Below, one piece after another: positions 1 through 8,331 of a DNA stretch of 64,000 nt. How positions within the stretch are numbered: position 1 is the first letter of the stretch; the number at the start of each line of letters is the position of its first letter. The position numbers and the translations under genes are program-made. Below the pieces are notes generated by a model. The model was given only the letters and a program-made list of their open reading frames with translations. It was not told the origin of the DNA and searched no databases. Source of the DNA: Aurantiochytrium sp. KH105 (taxonomy: Eukaryota > Sar > Bigyra > Thraustochytrida > Thraustochytriidae); NCBI GenBank assembly GCA_003116975.1, contig BGKB01000035.1, forward strand, positions 540,897-604,896. Direction: 5' to 3'.

Positions 1-2
1 CT

Positions 3-1796
3 GACGGAGCATGGCCTCCTTCGCAACGTTCCCGCCAGCACAATTTCGCCCCCACGCTTCGCAACGCTGCTAGTAGTGGCGCCGCAACTCGCACCAGCTC
101 GAGTAGCAGCTCTTCGAGTGGCGATGCCACAAGTTCTGAAAATGCTTCACAAACAACAAAGGGCAAGTCCGTGCGCCGCAGGTGGACACCAGAGGAGGAT
201 GAGCTCTTGAGGCGCGCTGTGAAAAAGTATAATTGCCAGCAATGGAAGAAAATTGCAACGGAGGTCCCGGGAAGGTCCCATGTGCAATGTCTTCAGCGCT
301 GGAACAAATCACTTGATCCAGATGTCATCAAGGGCCGATGGACCACAGAGGAAGACAATCTTCTTCTGGACATTGTCGCTAAAAATCCCCACATGAAGAA
401 TTGGGGATTCGCAGCAAAGTACATTCCGGGCAGATCCGCCAAACAGTGCAGAGAGCGATATCTGAATCATCTCAATCCAACCATCCGTAGAGATGCATGG
501 ACAGCCGAAGAAGACGCTTTCATCCTGGAGGCCCAGCAGCGACTCGGTAACAAGTGGTCCGAAATCGCGTCATACCTTCCTGGTCGGACCGAAGCAGGGA
601 TCAAGACACGTCTAAAACTTTTGCACCAGTCACCCAAACCCCCGCAGCTGCCTCCGCCGCAGCCCCCACCGCGAGCACCTCCGGACCCGGCCATACAGGG
701 AGCCTCTTCCTCATCCTCTTTATCTTCGTCTTCGTCAGCAACTGCCTCTTCGGCCTCGAGACCTCTGTCTGATTTGAGGCCTTTGTCCGCCCACTCGTCA
801 ATGCACTCGCCCCACATGCCGACACAGAATCAAGATCTGCAGACACAGACGCTCGAAGAAAAGGGCCCGCGCGTGAGCCCTTCGACAAGTGACGGCCTCC
901 AGATCTCACCGATTGGGTCCTTTGTTGCAGACGATCAACTGTTCTATCTTGCGCCGCCCTTGGAGCACACAGTAACCTCGCATCCATCGTCGCTTTCCCT
1001 TCATGGGGCAGTGCAAGAGCCATCGGGTCGTTTGCCCGGGACTGAATACGCGGTAGACCCCTCTTCTTCGATGCTGTTGTCGTCGTCCTCGTCCTCGTCC
1101 TCGTCGTCCTCATCCTCGTCCTCTTCACATCGGCCTCTTATGGCATACGAACAAGGGCAGGTGTATCAAGAAGTGTCTCAGCCAGGCCATCTTTCTGGTT
1201 CTTCGCAATCATACCCGGCAGCAGAGCCAGCCCTGATGCCTGAATTCCCTCGTTTCAGACATCAAGCAGAGCATCTTCCGCGCCACCACACCACATCTGC
1301 GCCCTCACCCCAAACAGAGAGTGTTTCGAGCGGAGCTCGCGTCGAGTCGCACACGCAAACAGCCATGTCACAAGCGCCTTTGCCCTGGTCTACGCAAGAA
1401 GCATGGACAAACTCTCCCCCGACCCCACGGCATAGTCCAAGGCTATCCCCTCCTTTGTCTCCCTCATATGGTGCACGAAGCGGCATGCTGCCACCGTTGC
1501 TGGAACTTCCGCAGTCCTCGGCCCCCCCTTCTTTCTTGTCGACTTCGGCACCATCAGAGACCACCATGTACCAGCTTCGGCCACAATACCCCATGCAATC
1601 AAGCAGAATGGAGTACGCGCATTCGAATCAATACCCGAATCAAGACATAGCTTTGCAGGACGATAGAGCATACTTGGCTCAGCACCAGCAAGGCGATATG
1701 TCTCGAGATCAGTATTCATACGGCACTGGAAATCCGGCGTCATCGTCATCTTTGCATCACGATCAATCGCAGGGTTTCAAAAAGGAGCGCTACTGA
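3..1796 (+). CDS. R1R2R3-type Myb transcription factor, 5' partial
   Basis: Nuclear DNA-binding regulator by family. The frame is open from the left edge with no ATG before the Myb region, so the true start lies outside the window; 597 residues are visible. Three Myb repeats follow each other at about residues 58-107, 109-160 and 161-210. Repeat 1 has three spaced tryptophans and the PGRSHVQCLQRW signature, repeat 2 has PGRSAKQCRERYLNHLNP, repeat 3 has DAWTAEEDAF and LPGRTEAGIKTR. The third tryptophan is Tyr in repeat 2, and the usual NHW of repeat 3 is replaced by TRL. The remaining two thirds is low-complexity: Pro-rich, then Ser-rich with a long uninterrupted Ser run encoded near 1076-1126, fitting an activation or scaffold region. 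Animal and plant 3R-Mybs control G2/M genes, but the target here is unknown. Confidence 0.9.
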   Translation, partial: DGAWPPSQRSRQHNFAPTLRNAASSGAATRTSSSSSSSSGDATSSENASQTTKGKSVRRRWTPEEDELLRRAVKKYNCQQWKKIATEVPGRSHVQCLQRWNKSLDPDVIKGRWTTEEDNLLLDIVAKNPHMKNWGFAAKYIPGRSAKQCRERYLNHLNPTIRRDAWTAEEDAFILEAQQRLGNKWSEIASYLPGRTEAGIKTRLKLLHQSPKPPQLPPPQPPPRAPPDPAIQGASSSSSLSSSSSATASSASRPLSDLRPLSAHSSMHSPHMPTQNQDLQTQTLEEKGPRVSPSTSDGLQISPIGSFVADDQLFYLAPPLEHTVTSHPSSLSLHGAVQEPSGRLPGTEYAVDPSSSMLLSSSSSSSSSSSSSSSSHRPLMAYEQGQVYQEVSQPGHLSGSSQSYPAAEPALMPEFPRFRHQAEHLPRHHTTSAPSPQTESVSSGARVESHTQTAMSQAPLPWSTQEAWTNSPPTPRHSPRLSPPLSPSYGARSGMLPPLLELPQSSAPPSFLSTSAPSETTMYQLRPQYPMQSSRMEYAHSNQYPNQDIALQDDRAYLAQHQQGDMSRDQYSYGTGNPASSSSLHHDQSQGFKKERY

Positions 1797-2284
1797 TCTA
1801 TTTCTTCCAATCAGCTCAGTCTTTGACCACGAAAATGGAGCAAGGCCACCATGAGCCCACTTATTGAATTGTCGGCGAGCGAAATTCTCTTTTGCTTTCA
1901 CGAGAAAGAAAATGGGATAAAGGGAACTCTCGCTGACGTCTGCATTGCCAAAGGCATGCTTTCTTTTCTTTTCTTTTCTTCATACCCACATGATGCTTTT
2001 ACAAAATCACGTGGGTTCTTCATCAAGGTCCTGTCCTGTATATTTTCCTCTAGATTCACAAAATGACATTATCTCATCAAATTGACACATTTGTCTTGAG
2101 TGACGGTTTTTTTTATTTTTGTTTTTTTCCGGTCACGTTGTTCGTGATGACGCCAGTGACTCTTCCTTCGATGTTCCGAAAATGTGAATAAATTATATCG
2201 GAATTCCAGTGATATGTCTTCATCGCATCAAGCTCGAGCGTTCTCCGCAGATAATTGTTGTAAGGCAGTCAAATCTTTCTTCGC
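1797..2284. other. Convergent intergenic spacer
   Basis: Lies between the Myb stop and the stop of the convergent kelch gene. It holds a short pyrimidine array of TTTTC units near 1960-1980, several T-runs around 2108-2130 and an AATAAA-like string (gtgaataaattat, near 2185). These fit 3' UTRs and polyadenylation zones. No convincing coding potential seen. Confidence 0.6.
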
Positions 2285-4030
2285 TTAGGACTTTTCAAGT
2301 TGTCCATTAGGGATACTTGCGGGAGGGTTGGTTGCCTCGCCAGAATTGCGCTCGCGCTGGAACTTGAAGACGCTGAATACAATCGTTGCAAGCACGTAAA
2401 ACGCAAACCAAAGGGTGTAGATGATAAAAGCTGGGGTAGATGCCGACTGGACAAAGAGAATTCCAATGAAAATGTTGACGAACCCAAGCACAAGGGCCAG
2501 GCGGCCCATGTTCTTGTGAGCGAGCTCCCAGATCTTTCGGCCCGTTGAAGCAAGGCCAGTCGTAGGATCAGTCTTGTGCGGACGACACAATGCGTTGAGA
2601 GGCTGCAAAAGCCCAAGACCCATCACCACGACACCAATGACGGCATGAGCGCGTGCCAAGAAATGTCCGCCAGCAACCATGAGAAAGGCAATGATGAGAC
2701 CAGCGACGGCCGCCACGATGCCCAGCGTATTCAGCGCGCGATGCAAGTGGAACCAAAGTGGATCCCAATCACGACCAAAACGAGCAATAAAGACGCCGAG
2801 AGGAATGAAGAAACCCCATCCCAGTCCCATGAGTGTGAAATGTGCAACACGCCATGCTGGAATCGGATCATCGTTGCACTCGAGCGACTCGAGCGACTGT
2901 AAGGCTGCAAAGGTTGACCCATACGAAAGGCGCCAGAGAGATGTGGACGTGGCCACTTGCAGGTACAGATCGCCATTCATTGTTGCCATCGAGGACTGCG
3001 CCGCCGGTTGGGACGGCACCTCTGTACCAGCGCCTTGTGCAAGATCAACTTGTTTCCACAAGTCGTTGTCGAGCGCGCTGCTCAAGGTGTTTAGTTGCCC
3101 TGGGGCATCCTGCGAAACCAGCACGCCACCAGCGCCACCATAGAGGAAAAACGTTCCATCGCCCAAGCTTGAATCGGCTGCCATGGCGCCAAAGTTGCGT
3201 CCATGCAGACAGGTTGGGCCAGGGCCCCGCCACGTTCCTGTGGCGCTGGTGGCTGTTGCTGAGAGGCCTTCCACTTCGAGAATCCAAGATTCGCTGCTCG
3301 GACAAGGTCCATATCCACCAGATCCGCAGCCGCCGTACATTGCGAGGAGGGCTTCATCTGGCGCCGACGCAGGGTTGAGCGCAGCACTTGCCACCAGGCA
3401 TCGAGGCGTGGGGATGTCGCTGTCACTCGTGTCAATGGAGAGCCACTGCATGTCGCTAAGACGAAGCGCAAAGCTGTCGTCGAGGCGTTCGCGGGTATCG
3501 AATCCGTGACTCACAAGCAAATAGTCTTGACCTTGCACCGTTGTGAGCCCTCCTGCCATACCGTAGCGCGAACCAGGCGAGCCTGCAGTTGTGCCGTCAA
3601 GCACTTGGGTCCAAACGCCAGAGACAAGATCGAGGGTCCAAACGTCATTGTAGACCTCGAGGTCAGGCGTCTGGCCACCAAAGATGATCAGTCTGCCTGT
3701 GTCGTCGTCGACACCGCCGACGAGCGAGAATCGGGAAGTAGGGCCCTCATTAGCACTGGCCACGATGCGCCAGCTCTCCGAGACAGTGTCAAAGATGTAC
3801 GCTGCCGCGCTTTCGTCGTCTTCATCGACTGCTCCGGTCACGACTCCACCAAAGAGCACAAGGGATTGGTTCGAGGGCCACGGGGCCATGATGGCAAAGT
3901 GCCGGGCCGGCGGCGACATTCCATTGTTGATAAGTTGAACCTCTTCCCATGTAGGGGTCTGCGCTGTGGCGCCTCCAATGAGCGTCGCCAGCGCTGCCAG
4001 AAGAGGCACGAGGCGATAACGGGAGTACAT
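2285..4030 (-). CDS. Secreted kelch-repeat protein with C-terminal cytochrome b561-type membrane domain
   Basis: 581 residues from the ATG at 4030; the frame extends 15 bases upstream only through TTG. Residues 1-24 form a signal peptide (hydrophobic LLAALATLIGGATA, cleavage after AQ). An extracellular half of about five kelch-like blades follows; recurring marks are PxxR/H then LxxFGG (LVLFGG, LIIFGGQ, LAMYGG, FFLYGG). From about residue 390 there are five clear membrane helices. Histidines sit at the b561 haem-ligand positions: AHFTLMGLG, WFHLHRALN, ARAHAVIGV and HKNMGRLAL. Such domains carry electrons across membranes, usually from ascorbate. Family members more often pair b561 with DOMON; kelch in that place suggests the outer part senses or binds a ligand. 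The C-terminus is short and cytosolic. Function beyond transmembrane electron transfer is inferred. Confidence 0.85.
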   Translation of the reverse strand: MYSRYRLVPLLAALATLIGGATAQTPTWEEVQLINNGMSPPARHFAIMAPWPSNQSLVLFGGVVTGAVDEDDESAAAYIFDTVSESWRIVASANEGPTSRFSLVGGVDDDTGRLIIFGGQTPDLEVYNDVWTLDLVSGVWTQVLDGTTAGSPGSRYGMAGGLTTVQGQDYLLVSHGFDTRERLDDSFALRLSDMQWLSIDTSDSDIPTPRCLVASAALNPASAPDEALLAMYGGCGSGGYGPCPSSESWILEVEGLSATATSATGTWRGPGPTCLHGRNFGAMAADSSLGDGTFFLYGGAGGVLVSQDAPGQLNTLSSALDNDLWKQVDLAQGAGTEVPSQPAAQSSMATMNGDLYLQVATSTSLWRLSYGSTFAALQSLESLECNDDPIPAWRVAHFTLMGLGWGFFIPLGVFIARFGRDWDPLWFHLHRALNTLGIVAAVAGLIIAFLMVAGGHFLARAHAVIGVVVMGLGLLQPLNALCRPHKTDPTTGLASTGRKIWELAHKNMGRLALVLGFVNIFIGILFVQSASTPAFIIYTLWFAFYVLATIVFSVFKFQRERNSGEATNPPASIPNGQLEKS

Positions 4031-5620
4031 GGCTTTGGCCCTCAAGTCCAGCTCCTTTTTCCCTCGCTCGCTTCAAGTTGCTTGCTCGCTAAAGGCAGAA
4101 CCTCGCCTCTCTCCTCTTCTTCTCCGTTGCCTTGGAGCGTTGCGGTTCTGCTTCGCGCTGGCCTGCGCGGCGACGTGCCGCCGTCCCGGCCACGCGCGGG
4201 CGAACTCGGTTTGCGGGCCGCGATCGGCCTCCTGGCGGCTCGCGGTCCTGCCGAGCTTGTCGTACTGGCACTTCGGGCGGTCGAAGTTGGCCCGTCGCGG
4301 CCTTGCACAAGGGTCGATCTGCTTCGTCGTGCGAGCCTCTCGCTCGACCCGTCCTGCCGTTGCGGGTGCTGCGCGCCAGCGCGACTAGCGCGAGGTTTCG
4401 CCGCTAGCTGACGCCTCTGCCTACGAACGGCACGGGCGTGGGCGAAGCCTGGGCTCCATGCCACGCAGAAATGCGTCGGGCTTGCTGTGATTGATCGATT
4501 GATCGCCAATGGAAGTTGGGACTTTCTCGATGCACACCTTGCCGTTAAAATGCACCCACACGATTGATGTTCGCGGGGCTCACATGCACTACGAGCGAGC
4601 GCGAGCTCGGGCCGAGAGCGAAATCTCGCGAGATCCGAACAATGCCGAAAGAAAATGAACCATGACCGATCCAGGATTGTTAATGTGGTAATCGTGATGG
4701 CGTTGCGAAAAGAGCGCTGACCCTTGCGTCTCGTGTGACAATGGCGTAGAAAGCAAGAGAGGTTCGATCGACCAGCAGCGAGCCTCGATACTTTTCGATC
4801 GTATGTCGTAGTCGCCGCGGCGGCATGGCGAACAGACGACGGGCAATCGGAAAATGGGGGTAAATTTGGCTCAGACGAGAAGCGCAACAGACTCGATGAG
4901 AAATTGAACTTTTATCTTTTGCAGGCATTCCGTAAGGCGAAGCAAGATCTGACCTTTGGCTTTGCTGTGATAGCTCGAAGGAAACAAGCCATGCGCTTGC
5001 GGCGAAGGAAGAACAAAGGAGCAATGCAGTTTTTGCCATCAAAATTGATCTTCCGTTGCGCACAGGTTCATGAGCTCTCAAGAGCGAAGGGACTTCTTGA
5101 TCGTAGAATGTCATTCAGCAGAGACTGCTGCATTCCCTAGAGTAAGTCTAGTGGACATAGCAAAGCAATGGTAAACGAATGTAGGCAAGAGCCATCGTTG
5201 ATCAATTTTGCCCCCTTTCCGCACATATGTGCAGCGAAACTTTTCTTCGCCTTTTTCTGTGCTTGCGACAGGCAGGCAGGCAGGCACGCACGCACGCAGG
5301 CAGGCAGGCAGGCAAGGGCCTCATCACAAGAGCGCGCCAGTAGACCATCCACCCATTGTGCCAGCAGCAGAGCACCCTCTCATCATAAAGCAACAATCTA
5401 CTACCTACCATCGAATCTTCAAGGTCGTCAAGTGTGGGAGCATGCATAACAATCAATGGTGCGCCTCTCATCGTGCACGGAAAGGCGGTCTGTTTCCGTG
5501 CACGATAAAGTAGAGGCTGCTTCGCGCTCGAAGAGGGCGGCCGCGCACTGCAGTCAATGAATCAACTCTGACGCGGCGGCACGAGACGCGGCCCAGGCAC
5601 CGCGGAGGCGACGAGGCAAA
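4031..5620. other. Long divergent spacer, no supported gene
   Basis: About 1.6 kb between the kelch/b561 start and the VTC1 start. The first 400 bases are G+C-rich with Arg/Ala-rich open frames on both strands, typical of chance frames. The middle is more A+T-rich. A GGCA/CGCA simple repeat is listed separately. I checked both strands for spliced coding segments and recognised none. Confidence 0.5.
5271..5314. repeat. GGCA/CGCA tetranucleotide microsatellite
   Basis: Interrupted tandem array: GGCA units, a short run of CGCA, then GGCA again, about eleven units. No coding role is apparent. Confidence 0.9.
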
Positions 5621-6013
5621 ATGGCGACGCGCATCGAGCCCAAGGTGCTCCTGGCGAACGAGCGCACGTATGTTTCTTGGATGCGTATGGCGTCGGTGAT
5701 GGGGGCGATCGGGTCCGGCCTCCTCGCGGGGGCCTCGGACCACGGCTCGGGCCAGGAGGCGCAGGGACAGGTCGCGTCCGGCGCCACGGGCGTGGCACGC
5801 GCGGCAGGCTTGGTGCTCATGCCTGTGGCAGTTCTCTTTGCGCTTCATGCGGCATACACGTACTGGTCGCGCAACGTCAAGATCCAAAAGCGCGTCTACA
5901 CGGATATTGCGAACGAGACCGTGCCTCTGCTGCTTGGCGGCGTCTTGGTCGTTTCCCTCACCTCCGTCTTGCTTCTTGACATCATCATGGGCGACACAAT
6001 TAGTCTCAAGTAG
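5621..6013 (+). CDS. VTC1: VTC1-like vacuolar transporter chaperone subunit (DUF202 membrane protein)
   Basis: 130 residues, typical for VTC1. The DUF202 signature NERTYVSWMR lies at residues 14-23, followed by three hydrophobic segments: about 22-40, 68-88 and 107-126. The loop between helices 1 and 2 is Gly/Ser/Gln-rich. In yeast and many protists, VTC1 is the small membrane subunit of the complex that makes polyphosphate from ATP and moves it into acidic vacuoles (acidocalcisomes). No SPX or VTC4 catalytic gene lies nearby. The start is the ATG at 5621, just before the conserved RIEPKVLLANERT segment. Alternative: a general DUF202 protein of unknown role, less likely given the close N-terminal match. 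Confidence 0.87.
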   Translation: MATRIEPKVLLANERTYVSWMRMASVMGAIGSGLLAGASDHGSGQEAQGQVASGATGVARAAGLVLMPVAVLFALHAAYTYWSRNVKIQKRVYTDIANETVPLLLGGVLVVSLTSVLLLDIIMGDTISLK

Positions 6014-6369
6014 GCTTGAGGCAAAGAGCGTCAACGCTCTTCAAACTTATTCACACAAACGTAACCTCGTAGGCGTCCAATTTTTCGTAGCTGTTTCTTC
6101 TTTTTGATCGGGAGCTTGTTTCCGTTTCGTTGGTGTATCGCTTGTATAGAATTTGATTAATGGGGACTTTCAGTCAGTCTGCAACGAGCTCTACCAAACT
6201 CGTGTCAGGACTGAGAGAGACCATGAGATCGACTCCCCGATGTACATAGGAAAGCAGAAATGTCCCATAACGCGATGCGCAAAAACTTTATCAAATCGTT
6301 TACTACAATGGATGAAGCTTTTCAAGAATAGTCTTGTTCAAAGATCAATCATTCTTTTCTTTTTCTTGG
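6014..6369. other. Convergent intergenic spacer
   Basis: A+T-richer 356-base stretch between two converging stops (VTC1 and the radical-SAM-like gene). It contains T-rich strings but no supported gene; probably overlapping 3' UTRs. Confidence 0.6.
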
Positions 6370-7032
6370 TCAAGGATGAAAGCTTACTGCGCGAGTCTCG
6401 GTGGCCCCGAGCGCCATAGCAAGCTGACGCACGGCGCTGACATCAATGCCGTCGCGCTTCACCGTCGTACACTCGACATCGAGACCAGCCTCACTAAGCT
6501 GTCCAATGAAATCGCACACCATGCCGAAATTCAATTCCGGCGACTCTGCCTGCGCAAATTTGGCAAACGTGTTGGGGTCTGCGCCTGGGAGAAAGACGGA
6601 AGCCGATTTGATGCCCGCGGCCGCGAGTTGCTGCGCCGCACTAGCATTGTCGCCACCCGGCATGAGACCATTGGTCTTGATGCGCAAGGGCACGCCGTGC
6701 CTCGTTTCGCGAATAATTTGCGCAGCCTCGAGGATGGTGTCGAGCCGCAAAAGGGGCTCTCCGTATCCAGCAAAGGTGACGCCCTCATCATTTTCGCCCA
6801 TGCCAATCATCTTCTTGCGCGGGTCGCTCGCGTACGCGTTATCAACGGCCTCGAACATGTCTTGCGCCGTGGGCTCTTCTTCGTCCTCGGGTAGCTTTGC
6901 GAACCCGGAGTCCTCCGGCATGCTGAAGCTCGGCCCGCGCTGCACGATGATGGGCACCGCGTTGCAGCGATTCGTCACGCCCAGATACAGCTTGGACCCC
7001 AGCCAGTACACGAGCCCTGGTCTCGCGCTCAT
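6370..7032 (-). CDS. Radical-SAM-fold protein (TatD-linked type) lacking two of three cluster cysteines
   Basis: 220 residues from the ATG at 7032; the open frame continues upstream for about 65 codons without an ATG. The N-terminus reads YWLGSKLYLGVTNRCN, matching the start of the TatD-associated radical SAM family (family form: Y-x-G-x-x-L-Y-L-N-x-T-N-R-C). Later motifs also match: TFAGYGEPLLRLD at the GGEP-like position, and RIKTNGLMPG. In the family the first Cys is followed by a CxxxCxxC cluster that binds 4Fe-4S. Here the sequence is CNAVPIIVQ, so only the first Cys remains and the others are Pro and Val. Standard radical chemistry is therefore doubtful. It may be a repurposed SAM-binding or structural homologue. 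The region between this gene and UBE2T is a likely shared promoter. Confidence 0.75.
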   Translation of the reverse strand: MSARPGLVYWLGSKLYLGVTNRCNAVPIIVQRGPSFSMPEDSGFAKLPEDEEEPTAQDMFEAVDNAYASDPRKKMIGMGENDEGVTFAGYGEPLLRLDTILEAAQIIRETRHGVPLRIKTNGLMPGGDNASAAQQLAAAGIKSASVFLPGADPNTFAKFAQAESPELNFGMVCDFIGQLSEAGLDVECTTVKRDGIDVSAVRQLAMALGATETRAVSFHP

Positions 7033-7469
7033 TGTCTCCGCGCGCTCTCTTGCCTCGCGTCGTCCTCGCCCCTCGACTGCGCTCTTGCTTGCTGCACCAC
7101 GCGGCGTTTGTTCGGGCTCTGCTGCTGCCGCCGCTGCTTGGGCAGCTTCGGCAAAGCGTCTTGCGTTCGAATAGTAAAAGCTCAAACCAGACAAACCCCG
7201 AACCGTGTCGGCAGCAGGCTGCAGCAAAGCCGCGACGACGCGGCGAGAGCGTGGGGACGCAGGACGTCTACGTCGAGGCCTTGGTCAAGCCAAAGCTAAA
7301 GCAGAAGCAGAAGCAGAAGAGAGAGCTTGACAAGACGGCGTGCAGAGAGAGACAGACTCGGATCCGCGACAGAGTCCCAACCATCGCCCGAAAGAAACCA
7401 AGAGCGTAGCGGACGGCGGCTCGCAGGAGCAACAGCTGCAGCTGCTGGCGACCTTGAGGAGAAAAGAGA
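7033..7469. promoter_or_regulatory. Divergent promoter region between radical-SAM-like gene and UBE2T
   Basis: 437 bases separate the two outward-facing starts. G+C-rich at both ends, with a purine-rich AAGCAGAAGCAGAAGC stretch near 7300-7325. No TATA box is obvious. The promoter role is inferred from arrangement only. Confidence 0.4.
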
Positions 7470-8144
7470 ATGATGCGCAAAGCGAGACTCATGCGGGAAC
7501 TTGAGATGCTCAGCCGGGACCCGCCGCCGGGCGTGGCCGTGTGGCCGTCGACGGACAAGGACGGCGTTGAGCGCAACGACGTTCTCGACGCAACAGTACA
7601 GGGACCACCAGACTCGCCATATGAAGCTGGCGCCTTCAAGATGCGCGTCACTGTGCCCGGACGGTACCCACATGAACCTCCTGGCGTACAATTTGTCACC
7701 AAGGTGTACCATCCCAATGTGGATGGTGCAGGTCGCATCTGCCTCGACTCGCTCAAGATGCCTCCCAAGGGTGCATGGCAGCCGAGCCTCAACATTGGTC
7801 AAGTCCTTTCACAAATCCGTCTGCTCCTCGCAGAGCCTAACCCAGACGATCCGCTCATGCCCGAGATCAGTGAGGAACTCCGTAATGACCCGACGCGTTT
7901 TCGCCAACGTGCCAAAGAGCATACGGAACGCTATGCTGCCGTGGTAGATGCCTCTGCCGACGCAGACAAACCTGCAGACGCACAGTCTGCAGAGCCCGAT
8001 GCAGTGCAGGATTGCAAAGACGCCGACTCGTCAAATGCCATGAAACGAAAGAATGCACCATCTCAAGATGGCAAAGATGAAACTTCGAAAGCCGCAAGCA
8101 CCACCACCGACATCAAGCGTCACAAAGCAACAGCAGCTAGCTGA
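7470..8144 (+). CDS. UBE2T: Ubiquitin-conjugating enzyme E2, UBE2T-like
   Basis: 224 residues with a UBC fold at 1-150 and an acidic/basic low-complexity tail. The active site is intact: HPN at 81-83 and catalytic Cys91 in GRICLDSLK. The following PPKGAWQPSLNIGQVL and LLAEPNPDDPLM are characteristic of UBE2T. In animals UBE2T works with the FANCL ligase to monoubiquitinate FANCD2/FANCI in interstrand-crosslink repair. Lys96 matches the lysine that UBE2T auto-modifies in humans (family knowledge). The tail (151-224) has KRK and KRHK clusters that could act as nuclear signals. Two consecutive ATGs open the gene; the first is used here. Confidence 0.9.
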   Translation: MMRKARLMRELEMLSRDPPPGVAVWPSTDKDGVERNDVLDATVQGPPDSPYEAGAFKMRVTVPGRYPHEPPGVQFVTKVYHPNVDGAGRICLDSLKMPPKGAWQPSLNIGQVLSQIRLLLAEPNPDDPLMPEISEELRNDPTRFRQRAKEHTERYAAVVDASADADKPADAQSAEPDAVQDCKDADSSNAMKRKNAPSQDGKDETSKAASTTTDIKRHKATAAS

Positions 8145-8331
8145 CAATGTCTTAATTAAGCTTGACTTACCCAGATCTCTTTTCTTCCACGACAGAAAAG
8201 GAGAAACCCCTATTTGCGAGATGACTGGGGAAAAAAAGAAAAAGAAGGGAAATTTGTTATGTTGACATTGATTGGTTCTTCCCGTGGCTTGTCTCACCTT
8301 GTAAACTAACGACATTTGCAGACAACTTGTA

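Noticed and set aside
4042-4887. Minus-strand frame of 281 codons
   Set aside because: Starts within the kelch 5' flank, Arg/Ser/Ala-rich, no domain, competing frames on the other strand.
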